From positions 341,809 through 405,808 of the forward strand of contig NZ_KV917368.1 in assembly GCF_002019605.1 (NCBI RefSeq): a stretch of 64,000 bases of DNA, written 5' to 3'. Within the stretch, counting starts at the first letter, position 1, and every line of letters begins with the position of its first letter. This document shows positions 8,968 to 19,575 of the stretch, one piece after another. The translations under genes were made by a program, and so were the position numbers. The DNA is from Alkalihalobacterium alkalinitrilicum. GTDB taxonomy: Bacteria; Bacillota; Bacilli; Bacillales; Bacillaceae_F. The notes under the pieces were generated by a model. It searched no databases. It was not told the DNA's origin and saw only the letters and a program-made list of their open reading frames with translations.

Positions 8968-9939
8968 TTGGACATGAATACACCAGTCAACAAAAAATCA
9001 AATAATTATAAGAGTTTAATAAGTTCATACGGAACGATCATAGCAGGTTTAGGCATTATTATAATTTTTTCAATATTAAGTCCTTCCTCATTTGCATCCT
9101 TTGATAATTTTATTAATATTACACGGCAAATTTCCTTCCTCGTTATTATTGCGTTAGGAGCAACCCTTGTGATGGCTGTAAAAGAATTTGATCTATCCAT
9201 TGGTGCAATGGCCAGTTTAGGAGGCGTACTTTCCGCGTTGTTAGCGGCTTCAGGGACTCCCATTATTTTTTGCTTACTAGTGCCTATCATCGTTGGGTTT
9301 GTTGTTGGATTTTTTAATGGTGCCATTGTTACTAAGTTTAAGGTTCTTTCATTTGTAACGACACTTGCCATGGGAACGGTCATCGGTGGTGTTACGTTTT
9401 GGCTAACAGGTGGAGCAACAGTCTTTGAAAATATTCCAGAAGGTTTTAAATTTTTAGGACAATCAAAGCTAGCTTTTTTACCTACATTATCTGTGATTAT
9501 GTTTGTACTTGTGATTATCTTCTGGTACATTATGTCGCAAACATCTCTTGGTAGAAGATTATACGCGATCGGTGGTAATGAAAAAGCATCTGAAGTATCT
9601 GGCATCAATATTGCTAGATATAAAAATATTGCGTTCGCTCTTTGTGGAATGCTTGCGGCTTTTACAGGAGCATTACTTGCTTCTCGACTAGGTTCTGCCC
9701 ATCCGACGGGTGGAGATGGGTTCTTTTTAAATGCTTATGCTGCGGTATTTTTAGGGATGACAATCGTCAAAAATGGGGTGCCAAATATATTAGGTACTCT
9801 TTTCGGAGCTGCTATCATTGGGATCATGGCTAATGGTCTGACCATTTTAGAAGTTCCTTCATTTATTCAGAACATAATTACAGGGGCAATTATAATCATC
9901 GCTTTGATATCGCAAAAAATAGGAAGTGATACGAAATGA
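8968..9939 (+). CDS. Sugar ABC transporter permease (RbsC type)
   Basis: A 323-residue integral membrane protein of the ribose/AI-2 class permeases. I chose the TTG at 8968 because AAAGGAGGTC lies 9 nt upstream; an ATG two codons later is a minor alternative. Hydrophobic segments run through the whole length. The segment VMAVKEFDLSIGAMASLGGV and the cytoplasmic loop GRRLYAIGGNEKASEVSGIN are family hallmarks that contact the ATPase. One permease gene is present, so it should act as a homodimer. The last codons overlap the start of the TrpA-like gene (ATGATG/TGA). Confidence 0.92.
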   Translation: MDMNTPVNKKSNNYKSLISSYGTIIAGLGIIIIFSILSPSSFASFDNFINITRQISFLVIIALGATLVMAVKEFDLSIGAMASLGGVLSALLAASGTPIIFCLLVPIIVGFVVGFFNGAIVTKFKVLSFVTTLAMGTVIGGVTFWLTGGATVFENIPEGFKFLGQSKLAFLPTLSVIMFVLVIIFWYIMSQTSLGRRLYAIGGNEKASEVSGINIARYKNIAFALCGMLAAFTGALLASRLGSAHPTGGDGFFLNAYAAVFLGMTIVKNGVPNILGTLFGAAIIGIMANGLTILEVPSFIQNIITGAIIIIALISQKIGSDTK

Positions 9940-10712
9940 TGGCGAGTCAAAAAAAATTGATTGATAAAGTAAAGAATGATCACGAAGCATTTCTAACAGG
10001 CTATTTTGTAGCTGCTGATCCTAGTGTTATAGATTCCATCTATATCATAAAGAAAGCGGTCGCTGCTGGCTTAGATGTTGTTGAGATTGGAATTCCAAGT
10101 AAGGTTCCATTTTTAGAGGGAGATGTAATTCGTAGAGCACACAACCGTACGAGAAAGCATTTTAATAAAAGTGCTCAATTTCTCGACTTTTTAACAAAGT
10201 TACGCCACGAAATTACTGTTCCAATTTGGATTATGGGTTATAGTGCAGAAGTCGTTGACTCCAACCTTTACATAGAGATTGCACAAAAAAATTTAGCGAG
10301 CGCTTTTATTATTCCTGATATTTCAAAAGGGAATTTATCAAAGGTTAGAAAAGAATTGAAACGATGTAACACCGAAATGATACCTGTGATCAACAATCAT
10401 ATGAGTGAAGAAGATATATTATTTGCTAGTCAAGATTGTTCTATTATCTATTGTCAAATGCACGCAGGAAAGACAGGGACCGATTTAAAGAATTTAGATT
10501 CTGTACCCTTATTTGAAAAAAAGATAAGAAAATTGTCTAACGCTACACTTATGGCTGGCTTTGGTATTAAAAATGCAAATCTTGTACGGGAAATTATCGC
10601 TTGTGGCTTTGATGGTGTTGTTGTTGGTAGTGAGATTGTCAAAACAATGGAAAAAGAACCAATCGAAACCCTTGTTGAATTTATTCATCAATTAAAGCAA
10701 GCAACAAAGTGA
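9936..10712 (+). CDS. Tryptophan-synthase-alpha-like TIM-barrel enzyme in a sugar operon
   Basis: A 258-residue protein with the TrpA fold signatures. Residues 48-53 (VVEIGI) align with the catalytic Glu49 region of TrpA, so Glu50 is probably that acid. The position of Asp60 (canonical DPLADG) reads VPFLEG, with Glu61 instead. The phosphate-binding loops look intact: AGKTGTD, AGFGIKN and GVVVGSEIV. TrpA cleaves indole-glycerol phosphate to indole and glyceraldehyde 3-phosphate. No trpB or other trp gene is near. The gene overlaps the permease and precedes an FGGY kinase by 14 nt. I infer a retro-aldol or related step on a phosphorylated import product. It is not a normal tryptophan-pathway enzyme, judging from context. 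Function remains unproven. Confidence 0.72.
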   Translation: MMASQKKLIDKVKNDHEAFLTGYFVAADPSVIDSIYIIKKAVAAGLDVVEIGIPSKVPFLEGDVIRRAHNRTRKHFNKSAQFLDFLTKLRHEITVPIWIMGYSAEVVDSNLYIEIAQKNLASAFIIPDISKGNLSKVRKELKRCNTEMIPVINNHMSEEDILFASQDCSIIYCQMHAGKTGTDLKNLDSVPLFEKKIRKLSNATLMAGFGIKNANLVREIIACGFDGVVVGSEIVKTMEKEPIETLVEFIHQLKQATK

Positions 10713-10726
10713 AAGGAGGTACATGA

Positions 10727-12202
10727 ATGAGTTACATTGCGTCCTTCGATATTGGTACAACGTCTATAAAAGGAATTCTATTAAAGAAAGATGGCTCATT
10801 AATTGGACAAGCGAGTTATGATCTTAATACAATCCATGGTTCAAATGGGGAAATTGAACAAAACCCTAAGGATTGGTGGGATGGAGTTGTAACCATTACA
10901 AACAAATGGTGGGAAGAAGATGTGATTTCCCCTTCAGACATTGCGATGATAACGTTTAGTGGACAAATGCAAGATATAATACCTATTGCGGCCGACGACC
11001 GAATACGAAATGCTATTTTATATTCGGACAGTAGAGCTACCGTTGAAGCGGACTTTATTAATAAACAAATTCCGAACAGTAAAGCAATAATTGCTAATCA
11101 TATCGATGGAGCTTCTCCTTTCGCTAAACTATTATGGTTAAAAAAGCGTGATGAAGAGACGTATAATAAAAGTTTTTCGTTTTTATTTAGTGCCAAAGAT
11201 TATATTATCTATCGGTTGACAAATAGAGTTGCCACCGATCCAGTTACTGGTGCTACGACGGGAATGATGAATCTTAAAACAAAAGATTGGCAAAGCGACT
11301 GGTTAGTCACTAATGATCTATCAATAGAAAAATTACCACCGATTCTTTTCCCTGACGAACAAGTGGGGGTAGTGACTTCCGAAGCGGCTAAGCAAACAGG
11401 GTTTCTAGAGGGTATACCTGTTCTTTGTGGTTGTGGGGATGCGGGAGCCTCAACTATGGGTGCTGGTGCTATTCAAGAAGGGGATAGCTATATTTATTTA
11501 GGAACTACAGGATGGATTGCAGTTCCTTCTAATCAGGTTAAAGAACTCGATTATGGTATTTTTAACTTAGCTCATCTTCCTAAAGATCGGTATATTTCAA
11601 TTGCACCATTATTAAATGTAGGTAATGTACATACTTGGGGTGTTCAAACGCTTACAGAAAAAGAAGAAAACCGATACCAGGCATTTGAAGCACTCGCAAG
11701 CTCAGCACCAGTTGGAGCAGCGGGGTTATTGTTTTTACCATATATTCATGGCGAGCGTTTCCCAGTTAATGACTCCAATGCAACGGGCGTTTATTTCGGA
11801 ATTACGCCATCTACGAATCGTGAACACATGGCACGTGCTCTTATTGAGGGCTTATGCTTTTCATTCCGACAAACATTTGAAATTTTAATACAAAATAAAA
11901 GAAAAGCAATTACCCTTATCGGCGGCGGAACGCAAAGTGCCACATGGTGCCAGGTACTTGCTAGTATTCTCGGAACGACAATACGAATTCCTAGAAATAG
12001 TGAGTATTTACCTGCAATCGGTGCAGCCGCTTCTGCTTTTGTGAACTTAAAGTGGGTAGAAAGCTATGAGGATTTTGCAGATGAAGTCCTCTTTTCCGAG
12101 AAAGACGAAATATATTGTCCTATTCTAGAAGACACTCAAGTATATGACGAGATCTATAATAAATTTTTGAAACTTTATCCTGCAATAAAACAAATCTCTT
12201 AA
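10727..12202 (+). CDS. FGGY-family carbohydrate kinase
   Basis: A 491-residue kinase of the FGGY family (xylulokinase/gluconokinase/LsrK relatives). The N-terminal phosphate loop is FDIGTTSIKG (residues 6-15). The central part has VLCGCGDAGASTMGAGA and YLGTTGWIA, and the C-terminal domain has the family ATP-binding stretch LIGGGTQSATWCQVLA. AAAGGAGGT precedes the ATG. As last gene of the SorC-ABC-TrpA-like operon it should phosphorylate the imported compound with ATP in the cytoplasm, and the product is likely both substrate of the TrpA-like enzyme and inducer of the SorC regulator. The exact sugar or polyol is not determinable by eye. Confidence 0.88.
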   Translation: MSYIASFDIGTTSIKGILLKKDGSLIGQASYDLNTIHGSNGEIEQNPKDWWDGVVTITNKWWEEDVISPSDIAMITFSGQMQDIIPIAADDRIRNAILYSDSRATVEADFINKQIPNSKAIIANHIDGASPFAKLLWLKKRDEETYNKSFSFLFSAKDYIIYRLTNRVATDPVTGATTGMMNLKTKDWQSDWLVTNDLSIEKLPPILFPDEQVGVVTSEAAKQTGFLEGIPVLCGCGDAGASTMGAGAIQEGDSYIYLGTTGWIAVPSNQVKELDYGIFNLAHLPKDRYISIAPLLNVGNVHTWGVQTLTEKEENRYQAFEALASSAPVGAAGLLFLPYIHGERFPVNDSNATGVYFGITPSTNREHMARALIEGLCFSFRQTFEILIQNKRKAITLIGGGTQSATWCQVLASILGTTIRIPRNSEYLPAIGAAASAFVNLKWVESYEDFADEVLFSEKDEIYCPILEDTQVYDEIYNKFLKLYPAIKQIS

Positions 12203-12219
12203 TAGTGTAAGTAAAAATG

Positions 12220-12257
12220 GTACCTTGTACCTTTAGCGAACTAAAGGTACAAGGTAC
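12220..12257. terminator. Long perfect hairpin after the sugar operon
   Basis: A perfect 17-bp stem with a CGAA tetraloop (12237-12240) lies 18 nt after the kinase stop. There is no long T-run on the plus side (TATTATTG follows), so termination is likely from stem strength but not certain. Confidence 0.6.
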
Positions 12258-12262
12258 TATTA

Positions 12263-12293
12263 TTGACACATTATAAAATTTATGATATTTAAT
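12263..12293 (+). promoter_or_regulatory. Probable vegetative promoter of htpG
   Basis: TTGACA at 12263-12268 is a perfect -35 box. Candidate -10 boxes are TATTTA (17-nt spacer) or TTTAAT (19-nt spacer, one mismatch). Either places the transcription start within or just before the CIRCE-like palindrome at 12300. Confidence 0.5.
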
Positions 12294-12299
12294 TATTGG

Positions 12300-12326
12300 T
12301 TGGCACTCTAGTAGGGAGAGTGCCAA
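12300..12326. promoter_or_regulatory. CIRCE-like HrcA operator upstream of htpG
   Basis: TTGGCACTC, nine bases, then GAGTGCCAA. The published CIRCE consensus is TTAGCACTC, nine bases, GAGTGCTAA. This copy keeps the exact arm length and spacing, and its only difference is a symmetric change at the third position of each arm. It lies just downstream of the -10 region and about 87 nt before the htpG start, the usual place for HrcA repression. Confidence 0.75.
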
Positions 12327-12412
12327 TGGTGAGATACTGATTATTTGACAGTTATACATTCTTAACCTACACTACTTAAATTAGAAATCTTATATTGAAA
12401 GGGGAACTAGTG

Positions 12413-14290
12413 ATGACGAAAAAACAGTTTCAAGCAGAATCGAAAAGATTATTAGAAATGATGATCAACTCCATTTATTCTCAGAAAGAGATTTTCTTAA
12501 GAGAATTAATATCTAATTCGAGTGATGCGATTGACAAAATCTATTATAAAGCTTTAACAGATGATAACCTAAATTTTGAAAAAGATGACTATTACATAAA
12601 AATTGAGGCGGATAAAGAAACACGCACCTTGAAAATCACAGATACGGGAATTGGAATGACGAAAGAAGAGTTAGAAAACAACTTAGGAACGATTGCTAAA
12701 AGTGGATCGCTAGCATTTAAGAATGAAAATGAATCTAAAGATGGTCATGATATTATTGGTCAATTTGGGGTCGGGTTTTATTCTGCCTTTATGGTTGCCG
12801 ATAATGTCACGGTTACGACAAAAGCGCTAGGAAGCGATGTCGCGTTCAAGTGGGAATCAGAAGGTGCTGATGGTTATACGATTGAAGAAGTGGACAAGGA
12901 TTCAGTCGGTACAGAAATTATCTTAAAAATTAAAGAAAACACCGAAGATGAAACATATGATGAGTATTTAGAAGAATACCGCCTAAAAGCAATTATTAAA
13001 AAGTACTCTGACTTTATTCGTTACCCAATCAAAATGGACGTTACAACCCAAAGACCGAAAGAGGATAGCGAAAATGAGTTTGAAGAGCATCAAGAAGAGC
13101 AAACAATCAATAGTATGGTCCCGATTTGGAGAAAAAATAAAAGTGAATTAACAGTTGAAGACTATGAAAACTTTTATCAAGAAAAGCATTATGGATTTGA
13201 CAAGCCTTTAAAACATATTCACATTAGTGTTGATGGTGCAATTCGATATAATGCGATTCTTTTCATCCCAGAAAACATGCCGTTTGACTTTTACAGTCCA
13301 GAATTTGAAAAAGGACTAGAGCTTTATTCAAGCGGAGTATTAATTATGAATAAATGTGCGGACTTATTGCCTGATTACTTTAGCTTTGTGAAAGGGATGG
13401 TTGATTCAGAAGATTTATCTCTTAATATCTCAAGGGAAATCCTTCAACATGACCGTCAATTAAAACTCATTGCAAAGAACATTAAGAACAAAATTAAGAG
13501 TCAACTTCAAAGCCTACTAAAAGATGAGCGAGAAAAGTACGAGAAATTCTTTGAAACGTTTGGTAGACAATTAAAGTACGGGGTCTATAGTGATTTCGGA
13601 CAGCATAAAGAAGACTTGCAAGATTTAATTATGTTCTACTCATCAAAAGAGAAAAAACTCGTCACTTTAGCTGAATATGTAGAGCGTATGCCAGAAGATC
13701 AAAAATATATTTACTATGCGTCTGGTGATTCGCATGACCGCATTGAAAAACTACCACAAACAGAAATTGTGTTAGATAAAGGCTATGAAATTTTATATTT
13801 CACAGATGAAATCGATGAATTCGCTATTAAAATGTTAGTGTCATATAAAGAAAAAGAATTCAAATCCGTTTCTAGTGGTGATTTAGGAATCGAAGAGGAA
13901 AATGATAAACAAGCAGATTCAGAAGAAAATGATAGCAAAGAGCTTTTCGAACATATGAAGAGCATTTTATCGGGTAAAGTGAAAAACGTAAAAGCTTCGA
14001 AACGATTAAAATCGCATCCAGTATGTATTTCAACAGAAGGTGATGTCTCAGTTGAAATGGAAAAAATTCTTAAAGCGATGCCGAACAACCAAAATATTCA
14101 GGCTGACAAAGTACTCGAAATCAACATCAATCATGAAGTATTTAAATCATTAAAGGATGCTTTTGAACAAGATAAAGAAAAATTATCACTTTATACGAAC
14201 TTGTTATATAATCAAGCACTTCTTATTGAAGGCTTACCAATTCAGGACCCAGTCGAATTTACAAATGATATTTGTAAAGTAATGGTATAA
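12413..14290 (+). CDS. htpG: Chaperone protein HtpG (bacterial Hsp90)
   Basis: A 625-residue Hsp90-family chaperone, normal length for HtpG. The N-terminal GHKL ATPase shows [21 protein letters not shown] and [13 protein letters not shown]. The middle domain has the conserved arginine stretch [11 protein letters not shown] (around residue 345). It is an ATP-dependent cytosolic dimer that remodels client proteins. I chose the ATG at 12413, with AAAGGGGA upstream; the open frame extends to a TTG at 12395 without its own ribosome site. It is monocistronic, between the promoter/CIRCE-like region and a strong terminator at 14303-14348. Confidence 0.97.
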   Translation: MTKKQFQAESKRLLEMMINSIYSQKEIFLRELISNSSDAIDKIYYKALTDDNLNFEKDDYYIKIEADKETRTLKITDTGIGMTKEELENNLGTIAKSGSLAFKNENESKDGHDIIGQFGVGFYSAFMVADNVTVTTKALGSDVAFKWESEGADGYTIEEVDKDSVGTEIILKIKENTEDETYDEYLEEYRLKAIIKKYSDFIRYPIKMDVTTQRPKEDSENEFEEHQEEQTINSMVPIWRKNKSELTVEDYENFYQEKHYGFDKPLKHIHISVDGAIRYNAILFIPENMPFDFYSPEFEKGLELYSSGVLIMNKCADLLPDYFSFVKGMVDSEDLSLNISREILQHDRQLKLIAKNIKNKIKSQLQSLLKDEREKYEKFFETFGRQLKYGVYSDFGQHKEDLQDLIMFYSSKEKKLVTLAEYVERMPEDQKYIYYASGDSHDRIEKLPQTEIVLDKGYEILYFTDEIDEFAIKMLVSYKEKEFKSVSSGDLGIEEENDKQADSEENDSKELFEHMKSILSGKVKNVKASKRLKSHPVCISTEGDVSVEMEKILKAMPNNQNIQADKVLEININHEVFKSLKDAFEQDKEKLSLYTNLLYNQALLIEGLPIQDPVEFTNDICKVMV

Positions 14291-14302
14291 TATGTATATA
14301 TG

Positions 14303-14348
14303 GTGTGAGACATCTTTAGTCTACTAAAGGTGCCTCACACTTTTTTTA
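14303..14348 (+). terminator. Terminator of htpG
   Basis: GTGTGAG (14303-14309) pairs with CTCACAC (14334-14340); an inner CTTTAG/CTAAAG stem strengthens it, and seven T follow. The structured repeat copy 1 begins right after it. Confidence 0.85.
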
Positions 14349-14353
14349 TTTAT

Positions 14354-14529
14354 TACACATTAACAGGTAGTAATAGCCCTAGTTAAGACTTCGAGGAATT
14401 AAAAGTGGGGATTAAACTAAATGAGTACAGACTAAGCGCGCGATGTCCTTTAGCAATGTGACTTACATTGTTTGGGCCTCAGCTAACCATCAGTGGTGAA
14501 AGAGGAAAACCCTCTGATGGAAGTTTCAC
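14354..14529 (+). repeat. Dispersed structured repeat, copy 1 (bcr1-like, degenerate)
   Basis: A 176-bp member of a four-copy family (others at 23070, 40123, 48185). It is flanked by TTTAT (14349-14353) on the left and TCTAT (14530-14534) on the right. It keeps the family blocks AAGACTTCGAGGAA, GGGCCTCAGCTAACCATCAG and the terminal CTGATGGAAGTTTCAC. The last hairpin (CCATCAG/CTGATGG) is intact, but the middle ACACAGAC/GTCTGTGT stem is broken. This is the most diverged copy. It sits between the htpG terminator and glpK; 14535-14614 is AT-rich and probably holds the glpK promoter. Confidence 0.8.
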
Positions 14530-14593
14530 TCTATATATAAAAATTTGTAGCTTAGTTCATAATGCTAATCATTTATAATAAATATAATAATAA

Positions 14594-16108
<1,515 letters not shown>

Positions 16109-16133
16109 ATAGAAAAAGGAATAGGAAATAGTC

Positions 16134-16196
16134 GAGACTACAATACTCAATGGTTATGTGTTTGGGTAAAAATTGAGAGGTTGTGGTCTCTTTTTG
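16134..16196 (+). promoter_or_regulatory. Leader terminator between glpK and glpD (candidate GlpP target)
   Basis: GAGAC at 16134-16138 begins an imperfect long stem that closes with GTCTC at 16186-16190 and is followed by TTTTTG. ACAA/TTGT and CAAT/ATTG pairs extend it. In Bacillus, the antiterminator GlpP with glycerol 3-phosphate acts on such leaders before glpD. Position and shape fit that model, but it may simply be the glpK terminator. Confidence 0.6.
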
Positions 16197-16236
16197 TTTC
16201 CCTTCATAAGATAGATATATAAAGGGGAGTTTGGTT

Positions 16237-17913
16237 ATGAGAAGTTCATTATCAAGTAAACAGCGTAGCGTTTATTTAGAGGAGATGTCTAATACAACAT
16301 TAGATGTATTAGTGATTGGTGGTGGAATTACAGGAGCAGGCATTGCCCTAGATGCCCAAGTGCGGGGATTAAATACAGGATTAATTGACATGCAAGATTT
16401 TGCTGCAGGAACATCTAGTCGGTCAACGAAACTAGTCCATGGTGGATTACGTTACTTAAAGCAATTGGAAGTGAAGCTTGTAGCAGAAGTTGGAAAAGAG
16501 CGAGCGATTGTTTATGAAAATGCCCCACACGTAACCACACCTGAATGGATGTTACTCCCAATCATTGAAGGAGGTACATTTGGTAAAACCACAACATCCA
16601 TTGGCTTAAAAGTTTATGATTATTTAGCAGGTGTCAAAAAAGCTGAACGCCGAAAAATGTTAAATAAAAATCAAACATTGCAAATAGAACCACTCATCTG
16701 TAGTGATCAATTAAGAGGTGGCGGCATTTACGTAGAGTATCGAACAGACGATGCTCGTTTAACGCTTGAAGTAGTAAAAGAAGCGGTTCATCGGGGCGCA
16801 AAAGCTGTTAATTATGCTAAGGCTGAAGGATTTATCTATGAAAATGGTAAAATTACTGGGATAAAGGTACGAGATTTTATAACCGAAAAGTTGTATAGAA
16901 TATTTGCTAAGAAAATAATCAATGCTGCGGGTCCTTGGGTCGATACACTTCGTGATAAAGACCATTCGAAAAAAGGGAAGTACTTGCATTTAACAAAAGG
17001 AGTTCACCTCGTCGTTGATGGGAGTCGATTTCCGTTAAAGCAAGCTGTTTATTTTGATACAGAGAAAGATAAACGTATGGTATTTGCTATTCCTCGGAAT
17101 GGAAAAACATATATTGGAACAACCGATACGTACTATAATGAAGATATTGTTCATCCGCGAATGACAGTAGCTGATCGTGATTATATAATGGCGGCATGTA
17201 ATTATATGTTCCCATCTGTGAATTTGACAGTAGATGATATTGAGTCTAGTTGGACTGGACTTCGTCCATTAATTCATGAAGAAGGTAAACGCGCCTCTGA
17301 AATTTCTCGTAAAGATGAAATCTTTTTCTCGGAAACGGGCCTGATTTCCATTGCTGGTGGTAAGTTAACAGGATATCGAAAAATGGCTGAACGAATTGTC
17401 GACATTGTAGCAAAAGAGCTAGGAAATCATCAACATTGTACGACCGCTTCAATTAAACTTTCAGGTGGCGATGTTGGTGGATCTAAACTGTTTGAGCTAT
17501 TTGTTAAGAAAATGATGAAAGAAGGTAGAGCGATCGGACTAACAGAAATGGAAGCAAGCCGATTAGTGAGGTTATATGGATCCAATGTGAGTCTTATTTT
17601 TGATATTATAAAAATGAATAAGGAGGAAGCACTAAAAAATAAATTGCCGATCACGATATTTGCACAAATCAAGTATGGTATTGAAGAAGAAATGATTTCT
17701 ACTCCGATTGACTTTTTCAATCGCAGAACAGGAGCGCTATATTTTAATATCAACTGGGTCAAACAGTGGAAGAACGAAATCGTATCTTATATGAAAAAAG
17801 AATTAAATTGGACCGACGAGCAAGTCGTTAAATATGAAACATATTTAGAGTCAGAAATTTATCATGCGCAATATCCAGTTGATGGTAAGAAGGGAGTAAA
17901 GAAAGCAATATAA
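16237..17913 (+). CDS. glpD: Aerobic glycerol-3-phosphate dehydrogenase
   Basis: A 558-residue FAD enzyme oxidising glycerol 3-phosphate to dihydroxyacetone phosphate at the membrane and feeding electrons to quinone. The dinucleotide motif VIGGGITGAGIALDAQVRG is near the N-terminus, followed by AAGTSSRSTKLVHGGLRYL, the GlpD family signature. FAIPRNGKTYIGTTDT and SSWTGLRPLI are also typical. I chose the ATG at 16237 with AAAGGGGAG upstream, not the TTG at 16231. It completes the glycerol utilisation pair with glpK. Length matches the Bacillus enzyme. Confidence 0.96.
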   Translation: MRSSLSSKQRSVYLEEMSNTTLDVLVIGGGITGAGIALDAQVRGLNTGLIDMQDFAAGTSSRSTKLVHGGLRYLKQLEVKLVAEVGKERAIVYENAPHVTTPEWMLLPIIEGGTFGKTTTSIGLKVYDYLAGVKKAERRKMLNKNQTLQIEPLICSDQLRGGGIYVEYRTDDARLTLEVVKEAVHRGAKAVNYAKAEGFIYENGKITGIKVRDFITEKLYRIFAKKIINAAGPWVDTLRDKDHSKKGKYLHLTKGVHLVVDGSRFPLKQAVYFDTEKDKRMVFAIPRNGKTYIGTTDTYYNEDIVHPRMTVADRDYIMAACNYMFPSVNLTVDDIESSWTGLRPLIHEEGKRASEISRKDEIFFSETGLISIAGGKLTGYRKMAERIVDIVAKELGNHQHCTTASIKLSGGDVGGSKLFELFVKKMMKEGRAIGLTEMEASRLVRLYGSNVSLIFDIIKMNKEEALKNKLPITIFAQIKYGIEEEMISTPIDFFNRRTGALYFNINWVKQWKNEIVSYMKKELNWTDEQVVKYETYLESEIYHAQYPVDGKKGVKKAI

Positions 17914-18332
17914 ACCGTAATGTAAATGGCTTTTCGTATGTAATAGAACAAAAGTAACGATCTAAATGTGTCCTACGTTTGATAGAATTAATATAACACC
18001 AAATTAATGGTATGGCCCTGATAAAAGGGCTATTTATTTTGGTATGAAAATTATTTAAACATCACAAGTTAGAAATATTAATACTATAAATTCCAAAAAT
18101 CCATAATAATAGCAAAAAACTTAATGTGAGATACAAATTTTGACAAAATTTGAGTGTCGTTTAGTATATAATTACTATCAAATTAGTGAAAACTATGGAT
18201 AAGTAATAGTGATATTGTACTAGCTTGCTTGTTCTTCATCTTCGGGTGAAGATATTTACTTGTTTAGATAGGGTGTGCAAATAAGTAAAAAGGGCAAATA
18301 ATTCAAATGACATAAAACAAGGAGTGGAAGGA
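17914..18332. other. Gene-free stretch with weak hairpins
   Basis: Between glpD and the broken EAL-HDOD gene. It holds a weak terminator-like stem at 18012-18040 (ATGGCCCT/AGGGCTAT, then TTATTTT) that probably ends the glp transcript. A TTGACA occurs near 18140 with TATAAT 21 nt further on, too far apart for a standard promoter. ATCTTC/GAAGAT forms a small hairpin near 18240. GGAGTGGAAGG precedes the ATG at 18333. Nothing else was recognised. Confidence 0.5.
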
Positions 18333-19571
18333 ATGGAAGTATTCGTCGCACGGCAACCTATATTAAATAAAAATAAAGAAATTTTTGCTTATGAACTGCT
18401 TTATCGTAGAAATACTCAAAATAACTTCTAATTAATGGATAATGATCAGGCCACATTGGAGGTAATCAATAGTTTTATACAAATTGGTATGGAGGACTTG
18501 TCAGAAGGAAGACCTTGCTTTATTAATTTTACTTATAATCTACTCGAAAATGACATTCCGAGCTACTTCCCGCCAAAAACTTTAGTCATTGAAATATTAG
18601 AAACAGTAACTTTTACAGATGACCTTATAGATATATGCAGAAAACTAAAGCTAAAAGGGTATAAATTAGCTTTAGATGATTTTGAAATGGTGGAAAGTAA
18701 CTCTAATTTTCATACTATTATGAGTTTAGTTAATATTGTCAAAATTGATATTCAGAAAACTACACGTGATCAACAACTATATTTGCTCAATCTACTTAAA
18801 AAGTATAACGTAGATTTGTTAGCTGAAAAAGTAGAAACTAGAGAAGAATATGAAAAATGTTTGAAAGACGGCTATAAATATTTTCAAGGATACTACTTTA
18901 GTAAACCTATAATTCTTTCGACAAGTGACTTAAAAGTTCAGCACACTAGTTATTATGAGATCATGGGAGAATTATCTCAAGCTAATCCGGACATTGAAAG
19001 AATTACTTATTTAATTGAACGAGATGTATCGATTTCTTACAAAGTACTCAAATTAATTAATTCACCATTATATCGTAGATTAAGCGAAATAAAATCCATT
19101 AAGCAAGCGATTGTTTTATTAGGGTTAAACGAATTAAGTAAATGGATCTATCTTTTATATATACGAGATACAAAGGAGAAAACTAGTGACATTCCAAATG
19201 AAGTGATAAAAATGTGTCTTACCCGAGCAAAAGCAAGTGAATTAATTGCATTACATATAGGTAAAAAAATGGAGAGTTCATCATACTTTTTAACGGGTAT
19301 ATTTTCATTAATTGATACACTATTAAAACAACCGTTAGAAAAGGTAATGGAACAATTACCTCTATACCAAGAAATAAAGGATACAATATTAGGTTCTCAA
19401 ACTCCATACCGAGAAGTACTTGATTTAGTAATAGCAATTGAAAAAGGTGAGTGGTCTGAAATTAACAAGAGGTCTGAGGGAATTGGTCTAAAGCAAAGTG
19501 AGCTGGCTCAAACGTACATAAGTGCTTTAAAATGGACACAAGAAGTATTAAAGAACCCTGCTAAGGTATAG
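18333..19571 (+). pseudogene. EAL-HDOD signalling protein with an in-frame stop
   Basis: The frame starts MEVFVARQPILNKNKEIFAY at 18333 behind GGAGTGGAAGG and is the N-terminus of YuxH-type EAL-HDOD proteins. After 32 codons it meets TAA at 18429-18431, then continues in the same frame from ATG 18435 as DNDQATLEVINSFIQIG to 19571. The lost start of the EAL domain carries the ELLYR motif, so a product started at 18435 would lack it. The C-terminal HDOD domain (from about residue 180 of the second part) looks intact. EAL domains bind or hydrolyse cyclic di-GMP; many of this subgroup are inactive. Either a pseudogene, a re-initiated shorter protein, or a sequencing error. A broken PilZ gene follows 4 nt later. 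Confidence 0.8.
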
Positions 19572-19575
19572 TAAG

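Noticed and set aside
9006-9608. 200-codon minus-strand open frame opposite the permease
   Set aside because: Mirror of a long, AT-rich membrane gene; composition rich in Ala/Pro/Thr/Ile and no start signal.
12220-12257. Riboswitch or T-box before htpG
   Set aside because: It is one perfect stem with a tetraloop and lies upstream of the htpG promoter, so it belongs to the end of the preceding operon.
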